From the NCBI RefSeq assembly GCF_028435365.1, contig NZ_JAGTJJ010000015.1:124001-188000 (forward strand): a DNA stretch of 64,000 bases, given 5' to 3'. How positions within the stretch are numbered: position 1 is the first letter of the stretch; each line of letters begins with the position of its first letter. The notes under the pieces are model-generated. The model made no database searches, was not told the origin of the DNA, and was given only the letters and a program-made list of their open reading frames with translations. The DNA is from Polyangium jinanense. Lineage in GTDB: Bacteria; Myxococcota; Polyangia; Polyangiales; Polyangiaceae. This document shows, one piece after another, positions 18,169-26,739 of this stretch. Position numbers and translations under genes: made by a program.

Positions 18169-21100
18169 ATGCGAACGTACCGCCCCTCGTGGCGCGGCGG
18201 CTTGCTCGCCGCCCTGGCCCTCGCGAGCGCCCTGTCGCCCCACCCCGCGTCCGCCAGTTGGCCCCCGTCGCCCGACGCGGACATGGCCGATCCCGCGAAC
18301 TGGCCGAACGATCCGGGCTACGCCTTCACGGACGATCACGACGGCCAGTGGAACTACTACTCGTTCCTGCCGCCCGCCGCGCCGGGCGTCGTCCGCCGCG
18401 CCGACGAGGTCGCCTCGGGTATGAGCATCGACCGCGCGTGGCGCGTCTCGATCGGCGATCCGCGCGTCGTCATCGCCGTGACCGACAGCGGCATCTTCTG
18501 GGAGAAGCCCGATCTCCTCGACAAGGCTTACCTGAACCGCCGCGAGCTCCTCACGCACAAGCCTTTCCAGACGGGCGGCAGCCCCTGCGGCGGCGACGGG
18601 GATCTCGCCGGCTTCGACTGCAACGGCGACGGCGTCTTCTCGGTCTCGGACTACGCGACCTCGATGCCGCTGCCCGCGTCCGATCGCAACGCGAACGGCG
18701 TGCTCGACGCCGGCGATCTGATCCTCGCTTTCTCCGATGGCATCGATGACGACGGCAACGGGTACATCGACGACATCTCGGGCTGGGACTTCATGAAGAA
18801 CGACAACGACCCGTACGACGACACGCGGTACGGGCACGGCACGGGCGAGGCCGAAGACTCGTCGTCCCAGGCCCACAACGGCATCGGCCTCGCGGGCGCC
18901 TGCCCGCGGTGCATGTTCCTCCCGCTGCGCGTCGGCGACAGCTTCATCGGCGACGTGCAGGCCTTCGGCGAGGCCGTCGTGTACGCGACCGACAGTGGCG
19001 CGAAGGTCGTGCAGTGCGCGCTCGGCACCCTGAACATGACGCGCTTCGCGCAGGCCGCGCTCGACTACGCGTACGAGAACAAGGTCCTCGTCATCACCTC
19101 GATGGCCGACGAGAACTCGCGTCACCACAACATGCCGGCCGCGAACAACCACACGCTGCCGGTGCACGCGATCCAGTACGACGGCGCGAGCGCCCGCACC
19201 TCACGCAGCTTCGTCGACTTCCACCCCTGCTCGAACTACGGCGGCCAGAACCTGCTCTCGGCCTCGGGCACCTCGTGCTCCAGCGAGGCCACGGGCCAGC
19301 TCAGCGGCATCGCGGGCCTGCTTTATTCGGCGGCGCTCCAGTACAACACCGTGCCGCAGCTCTCGCCGGGCGAGGCGCAGTCGATCTTCTTCTTCACGAC
19401 CGACGACATCGACGTCCCCGAGTCGCGCGAGCCCGGCTCGATCTACCGCTTCTCGCAGGCCGGCTTCGATCAACGCTTCGGCTACGGCCGCGTCAACGCG
19501 AGCCGCGCGCTCGAGGCGATCCGCGACGGCCGCATCCCGCCCTCGGTCGACATCGTCTCGCCGCGCTGGTTCGAGGTCCTCTACAAGGATCGTGCCTCTG
19601 GCCCGATCCAGATCCGCGGCACCATCTCCGCGCCGCGGGCAAACGCCTACGACTACGTCGTCGAGTGGGCGAGCGGCGTGCAGCCGCTCGAAGAAGACTT
19701 CCAGAAGCACGTCCTCGATCATCGCGAGAACCTCGATCCCACCTTCATCGCCGGCAGTGCCGAGCCCCTCGCGCTCCTCGACGTGCGTAACGTCACGGTG
19801 AGCCATCCGCGCGACGTCGACAGCCCCTTCGGGGAAAACGATCACACGATCACCGTGCGTGTCCGCGCGACCGCGCACTACGGTGGCGCCGTCGGCGACG
19901 TGCAAGGCGAGATGCGCCGCACCTACTACGTGCACAGCGATCCCGACCTCGCGCGGGGTTTTCCCGTCTGGCTCGGCGACAGCCTCGAAGCGAGCCCCAA
20001 GATGGCCGATCTCGACGGCGACGGCGTACGCGAGCTCGTGGTCCCGACGGGCGGCGGCGCGATCCACGTCCTCACGCTCACGAAGGCCGGCCCCGTCCCC
20101 TTCCCCGGCTTCCCCTTCCAGACGACCCCCATCGACGGCCTCACCGCTCCGCCCGCCAGCGAGACGCCGAGCCACATCACCGCGCCCGGTTACGCGTCGG
20201 GCAAGGTCGATCCGAACCTCGCGCGTGAGGGGTTCATGAACGCGCCCGCCATCGCCGACCTCGACGACGATGGCAGGATCGAGATCGTCGCCACCACGTT
20301 CGCCGGCACGATCTACGTCCTCGAAGCCGACGGCTCCGTTCGCCAAGGTTTTCCGCGCCGCTTGCCGCATATCCCCTCGTGCCCGCGTGGCGTCGACCTT
20401 CCTCCGCCCACGGGCCCTTGCATGGACGAGGACCAGCGCATCACGCGCGGCGCCTTCGCCTCGCCCGTGCTCGTCGATCTCGATCGCGACGGCCGGCTCG
20501 ACATCGTGCAGGCCGCGTTCGACGGCAAGGTCCACGTCTTCGACGCCGATGCCGCACCCCTGCCCGGCTTCCCCGTCGAGATCCGCATCGACCCCGAGAA
20601 CAACCCCACGAAGCGCAGCCGCATCCTCACGACGCCCGCGGTCGCGGACTTCAACGGCGACGGCGTGATGGACCTCGTCCTCGGCTCGAACGAGCGACTC
20701 GGCACGAGTGGTCAGTTCGGCGGGATCACGGTCGTCGACGGCCGCGGCACGAAGGCCCCCGAGGGCCCGATCCTCGCCGGCTGGCCCGTCTCGCTCAGCT
20801 CCTTCGAGCTCTTCCCGCTCGTCGCCGAGGGCATCCCGAACTCCCCGGCGATCGCGCGCTTCGAGGGCAAGCTCGCCGCCGTCGCGCACGGCAACGTGAG
20901 CTTACCGTTCGTCGTGCCCACCGAGCCCGGCGGACAAACCTCGCTCGGCGCGCCGCCCGCGAACGCGCTTCCCGCTCGTCCCGACCCGAGCGATCCGGAC
21001 AAAACGATCCGCGGCCTCGAGCCCTCCAGCATCTTCGGCCCGCTCACGCGCGCCTCTCAGCCGAACACGATGCTCCCGCTCTTTTCGAGCCCCTCCGTCG

Positions 21101-21792
21101 GCGACCTCGATCAGGACGGCGTGCCCGACGTCGTCGCCTCGGGCGGCTCGCTCTCGCTCACGCAGGCGCTCCAGGGCGGTGGCACGGGCGCGGGCGAACA
21201 CCTGCTCGCGGTCTGGAGCGGCAAGACCGGCGCGATGCTCCCCGGCTCGCCCTTCCTGCTCGAAGACTTCACGTTCTTCAACAACCACGCGATCGCCGAT
21301 CTCGACGGCGACGACTACCCCGAGGTCATCACCGGCTCGGGCGGCTACTTCCTCCACGCCTACGACGCCTGCGGCCGCGAGCCCGCGGGTTTTCCCAAGT
21401 TCACGGGCCAGTGGATCGCCTCCACGGCCGCCGTCGGCGACCTCGACGGCGACGGCACGCTCGAGGTCGCGGCCGGCACGCGCAGCGGCTTCTTGCACGT
21501 CTGGCACACGCGCGGCCGCACCGACGGCGTCATCGCCTGGGAGAGCTACCACCACGACAACCGCAACACAGGCAACCTCGAGACCCGCCTCGCGCAGGGC
21601 ACGCTCCTCAAGGCCAAGGCCCCGCTCACGGCCCTGGCCTGCGAGGAAGCCCGCCTCCCCCGACCGCTCGAGGCCTCCGGCGGCTGCGATTGTCGGGCTG
21701 CCGGCCATGGCCGCGAAGGCGGGCGCGCGGCGGGACTCTTCTTCGCGGGCCTCGCACTCGTGCTGGCGAGGCGGCGACCTGCGCGTAGCTAA
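18169..21792 (+). CDS. Secreted S8 subtilase with FG-GAP repeats and MYXO-CTERM-like tail
   Basis: A 1207-residue cell-surface protease. A signal peptide (about 1-28) leads into a subtilisin-fold domain with catalytic Asp106 (VTDSG), His223 (YGHGTG) and Ser369 (GTSCSS). Calcium-type Asp loops interrupt the protease domain (NGDGVF, DDDGNGYID). From about residue 600, at least seven FG-GAP/VCBS motifs (DLDGDGVREL, DFNGDGVMDL, DLDQDGVPDV and others) imply a seven-bladed propeller. The tail has GGCDC, a hydrophobic helix and an Arg cluster, the plan of MYXO-CTERM signals that anchor proteins in myxobacteria. AGGAG lies 4 bases before the ATG. Confidence 0.9.
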   Translation: MRTYRPSWRGGLLAALALASALSPHPASASWPPSPDADMADPANWPNDPGYAFTDDHDGQWNYYSFLPPAAPGVVRRADEVASGMSIDRAWRVSIGDPRVVIAVTDSGIFWEKPDLLDKAYLNRRELLTHKPFQTGGSPCGGDGDLAGFDCNGDGVFSVSDYATSMPLPASDRNANGVLDAGDLILAFSDGIDDDGNGYIDDISGWDFMKNDNDPYDDTRYGHGTGEAEDSSSQAHNGIGLAGACPRCMFLPLRVGDSFIGDVQAFGEAVVYATDSGAKVVQCALGTLNMTRFAQAALDYAYENKVLVITSMADENSRHHNMPAANNHTLPVHAIQYDGASARTSRSFVDFHPCSNYGGQNLLSASGTSCSSEATGQLSGIAGLLYSAALQYNTVPQLSPGEAQSIFFFTTDDIDVPESREPGSIYRFSQAGFDQRFGYGRVNASRALEAIRDGRIPPSVDIVSPRWFEVLYKDRASGPIQIRGTISAPRANAYDYVVEWASGVQPLEEDFQKHVLDHRENLDPTFIAGSAEPLALLDVRNVTVSHPRDVDSPFGENDHTITVRVRATAHYGGAVGDVQGEMRRTYYVHSDPDLARGFPVWLGDSLEASPKMADLDGDGVRELVVPTGGGAIHVLTLTKAGPVPFPGFPFQTTPIDGLTAPPASETPSHITAPGYASGKVDPNLAREGFMNAPAIADLDDDGRIEIVATTFAGTIYVLEADGSVRQGFPRRLPHIPSCPRGVDLPPPTGPCMDEDQRITRGAFASPVLVDLDRDGRLDIVQAAFDGKVHVFDADAAPLPGFPVEIRIDPENNPTKRSRILTTPAVADFNGDGVMDLVLGSNERLGTSGQFGGITVVDGRGTKAPEGPILAGWPVSLSSFELFPLVAEGIPNSPAIARFEGKLAAVAHGNVSLPFVVPTEPGGQTSLGAPPANALPARPDPSDPDKTIRGLEPSSIFGPLTRASQPNTMLPLFSSPSVGDLDQDGVPDVVASGGSLSLTQALQGGGTGAGEHLLAVWSGKTGAMLPGSPFLLEDFTFFNNHAIADLDGDDYPEVITGSGGYFLHAYDACGREPAGFPKFTGQWIASTAAVGDLDGDGTLEVAAGTRSGFLHVWHTRGRTDGVIAWESYHHDNRNTGNLETRLAQGTLLKAKAPLTALACEEARLPRPLEASGGCDCRAAGHGREGGRAAGLFFAGLALVLARRRPARS

Positions 21793-21807
21793 GCTACCCT
21801 CTCCTTC

Positions 21808-23010
21808 GTGTCGCCTCCCGTTCGTATCTACCTCTCTCCCGGCATGTTCGGCTTCGCGCGGCTCGCCTCGTTCGAGTACTTCGAGCACCTCGTCGTCGCG
21901 CTCGAAGAGCGTTTCCGCCAGCGCGGCCGCATCGCCAAGGTCCTCGTCTGCGACGTCCACCCCACGGCCAGCGTCTGCCGCCGCGCGGCCAAGCTCGCGC
22001 ACATGATCGCCGCCACGGCCGGCGACGACGACGGCCCCATCCACGTGATCGGCCACTCGACGGGCGGCCTCGACGCGCGCCTCGTCGCCTCCCCGACCGC
22101 GCGCCTGCCCGGCGTCGCCCGCAAGGACCTCGCGTGGCTGCCGCGGCTCTCGTCGATCACCACGATGAACACGCCGCACTACGGCACGCCGCTCGCGGCC
22201 TTTTTCGCGACCGTCAGCGGCCAGCGCATGCTCTACGCGATCTCCGCGCTCACCGTGACCGCGCTCAAGCTCGGCGCGCCCCCGCTCGCCGCGACCTCCG
22301 CGCTCGTCGCCGCGTTTGGCCGCCTCTCGATCGGCAACTTCGAGCTCGAGATCATCAACCGCGCCGTCGACGCGGTGGCCAAGGTCCTCGACGAGGCGTC
22401 GAGCCGCGAGCTGCGCACCTGGCTCGATCTGCTCCGCGGCGATCAGGGCGCGGTCGTGCAGCTCATGCCCGAGGCGATGGACCTCTTCCAGGCCGGCGTC
22501 GAAGATCGCCCCGGCGTGCGGTACCAGTGCGTCGCGACGTATGCGCCCTCGAACGCGGTGCGCGACTGGATCACGGCGCTGCGCTCGCCGTGGAGCGCGA
22601 TGAGCGCGACGATCTTCACGGCGCTCTACAACCTGACGAGCCGCCTCGACGAGCGCTACCCGTGCGCGGCGGCGGACGGATCGGCGCAAGCGAAGCTCAA
22701 GGCGATGCTCGGCGAGGCCTTGCCGCCGACGGCAAACGACGGCGTCGTTCCTTTGACCTCCCAGATCTGGGGCGACCTCGTCTGGGTGGGCAAAGCGGAC
22801 CACCTCGACATCGTCGGCCACTTCCCCGGCGCGGGAGGTCACACGGACTGGCTCGCGAGTGGCGCGCGGTTCCAGCGCGTGCGATTCGACGTGGTGATGG
22901 ATCGAATCGTCGCCGGCATGATCGTGGGCGAGGAGCTACGCGACGCGCGCACGCCCCTGTCCGAGCGCGCGCCGAAGAGCGCCCCGGCGAGCGTGCGTGG
23001 GGTGTCATGA
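21808..23010 (+). CDS. Alpha/beta-hydrolase lipase/esterase
   Basis: A 400-residue hydrolase resembling triacylglycerol lipases. The nucleophile motif GHSTGG gives Ser84, followed by SSITTMNTPHYGTPLA, a common lipase strand-helix element. The candidate acid and base lie in TANDGVVPLTSQ and DHLDIVGHFPG, where the final His is plausible. No signal peptide is seen after the GTG start at 21808, and the N-terminal VRIYLSPGMFGF is already the first core strand with its oxyanion region, so it is probably cytoplasmic. It overlaps the glycosylase gene by 4 bases (ATGA), so the two are translationally coupled. Confidence 0.85.
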   Translation: MSPPVRIYLSPGMFGFARLASFEYFEHLVVALEERFRQRGRIAKVLVCDVHPTASVCRRAAKLAHMIAATAGDDDGPIHVIGHSTGGLDARLVASPTARLPGVARKDLAWLPRLSSITTMNTPHYGTPLAAFFATVSGQRMLYAISALTVTALKLGAPPLAATSALVAAFGRLSIGNFELEIINRAVDAVAKVLDEASSRELRTWLDLLRGDQGAVVQLMPEAMDLFQAGVEDRPGVRYQCVATYAPSNAVRDWITALRSPWSAMSATIFTALYNLTSRLDERYPCAAADGSAQAKLKAMLGEALPPTANDGVVPLTSQIWGDLVWVGKADHLDIVGHFPGAGGHTDWLASGARFQRVRFDVVMDRIVAGMIVGEELRDARTPLSERAPKSAPASVRGVS

Positions 23011-23714
23011 CGAGCAAGCGGCGGTCGCTCGAGCTCTTGCACGAAGCGCTCGTCGAGTGCCGCCGTTGTGATCGTCTGGTCGCATGGCGTGAAGAGGTCG
23101 CGCGCGTAAAACGCCGCGCCTACCGGGACGAGACCTACTGGGGCCGTCCGATCCCCGGCTTCGGCGACCCTGACGCCACGCTGATCATCATGGGCCTCGC
23201 GCCGGCCGCGCACGGCGGCAACCGCACGGGCCGCATGTTCACGGGGGATCGCTCGGGCGATTTCCTCTACGCCGCGCTCCACCGGGCCGGCGTCGCCTCA
23301 CAGCCGACGAGCGTGCGCCGCGGCGACGGCCTGACGCTCACGGGCGCCTTCATCGTGGCCCCGTGCCGCTGCGCGCCGCCCGAGAACAAGCCCACGCCGG
23401 CCGAGCTCGCCTCCTGCCGCCCCTGGCTCGAAGCGGAGCTCGCGCTGCTCGACCGGGCACACACCTACCTCGCGCTCGGAAAAACCGGCTACGACGCGGT
23501 CCTCACGCTCGCCAAGAAGCACGGCAATGTCTCGGCTGCGCCTCCCTTCGCCCACGGAGCACGCGCGGAGATCCCGGATCCACGCGGCGGCGGGGGCCTC
23601 GCGTGGCTGTTCGGGAGCTACCACGTGAGCCAGCAGAACACGCAGACAGGCCGGCTCACCGCGGCGATGTTCGACGAGGTGCTGGAGGCAGCGCTGAAGC
23701 GAGCGCGCGTTTAG
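23007..23714 (+). CDS. Uracil-DNA glycosylase, family 5 (UdgB-like)
   Basis: A 235-residue DNA-repair enzyme that removes uracil or other deaminated bases. An iron-sulfur cluster is suggested by cysteines in VECRRCD near the N-terminus and in APCRC and SCRPW in the middle. Motif A is GLAPAAHGGNRTGRMFTGDR, which lacks the catalytic Asp of family 4 and is typical of family 5. The second active-site motif is SYHVSQQNTQTGRLT. The ATG at 23007 overlaps the lipase stop. Pairing of a lipase with a glycosylase has no obvious functional sense. Confidence 0.9.
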   Translation: MTSKRRSLELLHEALVECRRCDRLVAWREEVARVKRRAYRDETYWGRPIPGFGDPDATLIIMGLAPAAHGGNRTGRMFTGDRSGDFLYAALHRAGVASQPTSVRRGDGLTLTGAFIVAPCRCAPPENKPTPAELASCRPWLEAELALLDRAHTYLALGKTGYDAVLTLAKKHGNVSAAPPFAHGARAEIPDPRGGGGLAWLFGSYHVSQQNTQTGRLTAAMFDEVLEAALKRARV

Positions 23715-23730
23715 GGTCTGTTCTTGGGGC

Positions 23731-24042
23731 CGTCTCGCCGGGGCGCTGCCCCGGGCCCCGCGGGGGCTGTTCGCCCCTCGACCCGAACCAGGGCAAGCCC
23801 TGGACCTTTGGTGGAAGAACTGCGCGGTGCGCAGTTCTTCCAACGGGCCGGTGGCAAGACCACGGACAACGTTGCCGGTCGCGGCGGTCTCGGTTGGCAG
23901 GGCCTTCGCTGGTCTTGACTCGACCTGTTCGATGAACTGCGCATCGCGCAGTTCATCGACCCCGAGTCCAGCGCTTGCGCTGGTCCGGGTCCAGGGGCGG
24001 ACAGCCCCTGGTGGGGCCTGGGGCAACGCCCCAGCGCGGCGG
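23731..24042 (+). repeat. Multi-hairpin intergenic repeat, copy 1
   Basis: A 312-base element that fills the gap between two convergent genes. It contains successive stems: GGAAGAACTGCGC/GCGCAGTTCTTCC (23813-23841, loop GGT), TCGATGAACTGCGC/GCGCAGTTCATCGA (23929-23959, loop ATC), CCAGCGC/GCGCTGG, CCAGGGGC/GCCCCTGG and CTGGGGC/GCCCCAG (24018-24034). Similar elements lie at 26413-26735 and 61771-62068, with a short one at 51066-51171. All four lie in the same orientation and all between tail-to-tail genes. No open frame in it is believable. Confidence 0.93.
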
Positions 24043-24052
24043 CCCCGAGAAG

Positions 24053-24367
24053 TCAGTTCTTCGGCGTGAGGAGCTGCGCGAGCTCGCCCGACGCCTGCAT
24101 CTCGAGAAGGATGTCGCTCCCGCCGACGAACTTCCCGTCGATGTAGACCTGCGGGATGGTCGGCCAGTTCGAGAACTCCTTGATGCCCTGGCGGATGTCG
24201 GGGTCCTTCAGGACGTTCACGTCCGCGAACTCGGCCCCCGCTGCTTTGAGGATCTGCACGGCGCGCTGGGAAAAGCCGCACTGCGGAAAGCTCTTCGTCC
24301 CCTTCATGAAGAGGACCACGCGGTTCTGATCGATGATCTCCTGGATCCGTTGACGCACGTCGCTCAT
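24053..24367 (-). CDS. grxD: Monothiol glutaredoxin (Grx4/GrxD family)
   Basis: A 104-residue monothiol glutaredoxin, a [2Fe-2S] carrier in iron-sulfur assembly. The active-site motif is PQCGFS (residues about 29-34). VVLFMKGT, the cis-Pro WPTIPQVYI and the glutathione-binding GGSDIL are all present. Length matches the single-domain family. I chose the ATG at 24367 (MSDVRQRIQEIIDQN) because it is the usual family start. Its stop lies 11 bases from the multi-hairpin repeat. It is convergent with the glycosylase gene. Confidence 0.94.
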   Translation of the reverse strand: MSDVRQRIQEIIDQNRVVLFMKGTKSFPQCGFSQRAVQILKAAGAEFADVNVLKDPDIRQGIKEFSNWPTIPQVYIDGKFVGGSDILLEMQASGELAQLLTPKN

Positions 24368-24464
24368 GGCGGCGACAACGTAGCGTAAGGGAAGCGGCGG
24401 GGCGAGGCGTGGAGGTGGGGGCTTCCGTCTTGACAGCACGCGTGATCTTCGTGAGCAAGGGCGG

Positions 24465-24971
24465 ATGGATGCTGCCTCCCTCTATCTCGTCGGCCGAAGG
24501 CTGGCCATGCTTGCCGAGCGCGCGATGGCCGCTCCGGAGGGGGTGCCCGACGAGCCCTCGGTCGAGCACCTCGTGCTGCGCGCTGTGGCCGAGCGGCTCG
24601 TGCTGCGGGCCGTGATCGAGCGCCCGGGGCTCACCGCGAGCGACCTCGTCACGCAGCTCTCGATCGCGCAAAGCCGCATTTCCCAGGTCCTGGCCGAGCT
24701 CGAACGCAACGGGTTCGTGCGCCGCTACCCCGATGCGGACGACCGGCGCAAGCAACGCATCGAGGCCACCGTGCATTACAAGGAAGCCGTCGAACAGCGC
24801 ATGACGCGCAACGTCGAAGAGGCGCTCGAGCCCCTCCTCATCCACGCCACCGCGCGCGAAAAGGCCCGCGTGCTCGCGGCGCTGGAGTTGATCCACGACC
24901 TCGTCCTGCGCGCAGGCGAGCGCGAGGATGGCTCCGAGGCGCCCGAAAAGAAAACGCCACGACGTGGATAG
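24465..24971 (+). CDS. MarR-family transcriptional regulator
   Basis: A 168-residue winged-helix regulator. The DNA-binding core is at about 45-110 (LVLRAVIERPGLTASDLVTQ, SIAQSRISQVLAELERNGFV, then the wing DADDRRKQRIEATV). Helices on both sides (1-40 and 115-150) should form the dimer interface. The tail is charged and probably disordered. It sits 12 bases upstream of a set of repeated AGATACATC motifs and 135 bases upstream of a copper monooxygenase lipoprotein gene on the same strand. It is therefore the likely regulator of that gene. The effector is unknown. Confidence 0.85.
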   Translation: MDAASLYLVGRRLAMLAERAMAAPEGVPDEPSVEHLVLRAVAERLVLRAVIERPGLTASDLVTQLSIAQSRISQVLAELERNGFVRRYPDADDRRKQRIEATVHYKEAVEQRMTRNVEEALEPLLIHATAREKARVLAALELIHDLVLRAGEREDGSEAPEKKTPRRG

Positions 24972-24982
24972 ATGAATCTGCC

Positions 24983-25036
24983 AAGATACATCCATCCGCG
25001 GATGTATCTTGACAGATACATCTCTACAGATACTCT
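24983..25036 (+). promoter_or_regulatory. Candidate MarR operator and promoter
   Basis: An 11-base inverted repeat, AAGATACATCC / GGATGTATCTT (24983-24993 and 25000-25010, spacer 6), is followed by two more direct half-sites: AGATACATCTC at 25014 and AGATACTCT at 25028. A TTGACA (25009-25014) lies inside this cluster, with TACTCT at 25031-25036 as a possible -10 (16-base spacer). An operator overlapping a promoter between a MarR gene and a co-directional target is a common repressor arrangement. The promoter call is less certain than the repeat. Confidence 0.7.
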
Positions 25037-25106
25037 CCATGCGTGCGTGCGTGCGAGCGGGCGGGCCGCTCGTCTTTGCTTGTCGCCCTCTGCGCATGGA
25101 GGAACC

Positions 25107-26393
25107 ATGAGACGTCCCATCGCCGTGTCCTCGCTCCTGGCTCTTGGCTGCGTCGCCGGCTGCGGCGGCGCCGAGAACCCCGGCGGCTCGACCGGTCCCA
25201 CGTATTACAAGGACATCGCGCCGCTCGTGAACGAGGCGTGCGCGAGCTGCCACGAGGCCGGCGGTATCGCGCCGTTCTCCCTGACCGACGCCCAGACCGC
25301 GGCGAACATGGCCGGGGCCATGGCGGCCGCGACCGAGGCCCGCACGATGCCGCCGATGCCGGTCAACAACGACGGATCGTGCCAGACCTACAAGAATGCC
25401 CGGTGGCTGAGCGACGAGCAGATCGCGCTCTTCCAGCGCTGGTCCGAGGCCGGCGCGCCGCTCGGGGATCCGAAGGACGCGCCCCCGCCGCCGGCCTTCG
25501 ATACCCCGAAGCTCGCGGGCGAGCTCGCGACCTTCGACATCGGCCTCGATTACACGCCCGAGCCTCCTCCGGGCGAGCTCGACGAATACCGTTGCTTCGT
25601 CGTCGATCCCGGCATCACCGAGGACACGTTCATCACGGGGTACGACATCCAGCCCGGGGATGCGCGCGTCGTGCACCATGTATCGCTCTTTTACCTGGCC
25701 GACGACCAGGCCGACGCCGACGCGGAGGCCCTGGACGCCGCGGATCCGGGGCCTGGGTATCGGTGCTTCGGCGCCGCCGGTGTGCAAAACTCCGTCCTTT
25801 ACGGTGTCTGGGTCCCGGGCAGCGGAGCGACGATCCTGCCCGCGGGCACGGGGATCTTCCACGGCGCGGGCCGCAAGATCGCCCTCCAGGTGCATTACAA
25901 CGTACCGCTCACGGGAGGACCTTTCACGGACCGCTCCAAGGTCACGTACCAGCTCGAAAAGGACACCTCGTTGACGCGAGCGTACTTGCTGCCGGTCGGG
26001 AGCTTTCAGTTCTCGCTGCCCCCCAAGGATGCGCAAGCCAATGTCAGCGTCGACCTGTCGCTTTCGCTGCTGGGGTCCTACGGCGGCGTCGATGCGTCCG
26101 GCGGCATCCGCGTCTACGGCGCAATGCCGCACATGCACGTGATCGGCCGGACGCAGCGCACCATCCTGAAACGAGAGGACGGGCAGGAATGCCTCACCGA
26201 CGTCGACCGATGGAATTTCCACTGGCAAGACCTGTGGTGGTACGAGACGCCCCTCGACGTGGCCCCCGGGAGCACCTTTGGTATCTCGTGTGACTTCGAC
26301 ACGCGGGGGCGCACGACGCCCACGACGTGGGGCGAAGGGACGAACGACGAGATGTGCACGAACATCCTGTATGCGACGCTGATCGGTAAGTAG
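25107..26393 (+). CDS. Lipoprotein with CXXCH haem motif and copper type II monooxygenase fold
   Basis: A 428-residue lipoprotein (lipobox VAGC) of the copper type II, ascorbate-dependent monooxygenase group (PHM/DBM-like). A haem c motif CASCH (Cys45, Cys48, His49) lies in an N-terminal cytochrome-like region. The copper ligands are visible: His190-His191 in VVHHVSLF (first domain), and His342/His344 in MPHMHVIG with Met416 in DEMC (second domain). A one-protein route from haem to copper would supply electrons without ascorbate; that is inference. GGAGGA precedes the ATG. The MarR gene and repeated operator upstream suggest induced expression. Confidence 0.87.
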   Translation: MRRPIAVSSLLALGCVAGCGGAENPGGSTGPTYYKDIAPLVNEACASCHEAGGIAPFSLTDAQTAANMAGAMAAATEARTMPPMPVNNDGSCQTYKNARWLSDEQIALFQRWSEAGAPLGDPKDAPPPPAFDTPKLAGELATFDIGLDYTPEPPPGELDEYRCFVVDPGITEDTFITGYDIQPGDARVVHHVSLFYLADDQADADAEALDAADPGPGYRCFGAAGVQNSVLYGVWVPGSGATILPAGTGIFHGAGRKIALQVHYNVPLTGGPFTDRSKVTYQLEKDTSLTRAYLLPVGSFQFSLPPKDAQANVSVDLSLSLLGSYGGVDASGGIRVYGAMPHMHVIGRTQRTILKREDGQECLTDVDRWNFHWQDLWWYETPLDVAPGSTFGISCDFDTRGRTTPTTWGEGTNDEMCTNILYATLIGK

Positions 26394-26412
26394 CGCCCGC
26401 GCCCGGGGCAAC

Positions 26413-26735
26413 CGTCGCGCCGGGGCGCTGCCCCGGGCCCCGCGGGGGCTGTTCGCCCCTCGACCCGAACCAGGGCAAGCCCTGGACCTTTCGTGGAAGA
26501 ACTGCGCATCGCGCAGTTCTTCCAACAGGCCGGTGGCAAGACCAAGGACGACCTTGCCGGTTGAAATGGCAGCGCGGCGGTCTTGATTGGCAGGATCGCT
26601 CCTGGTCTTGACCTGGCCTGTTCGATGAACTGCGCATCGCGCAGTTCATCGACCCCGGGTCCAGCGCTTGCGCTGGTCCGGGTCCAGGGGTGGACAACCC
26701 CTGGTCGGGCCCGGGGTGAAACCCCGGCGCGGCGG
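26413..26735 (+). repeat. Multi-hairpin intergenic repeat, copy 2
   Basis: Closely similar to the element at 23731-24042 and again between convergent genes. The first stem keeps its arms but has loop ATC instead of GGT. The last stem is CCGGGGT/ACCCCGG (26711-26727), where copy 1 has CTGGGGC/GCCCCAG, so two base pairs changed on both sides together. The preceding stem also changed in step (C-G in copy 1, T-A here). The element ends 5 bases before the stop codon of the minus-strand oxidoreductase gene. Confidence 0.93.
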
Positions 26736-26739
26736 TTCC

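Noticed and set aside
23731..24042. Small proteins encoded in the hairpin repeats
   Set aside because: Reading frames differ between copies and the changes follow stem pairing, not codon positions.
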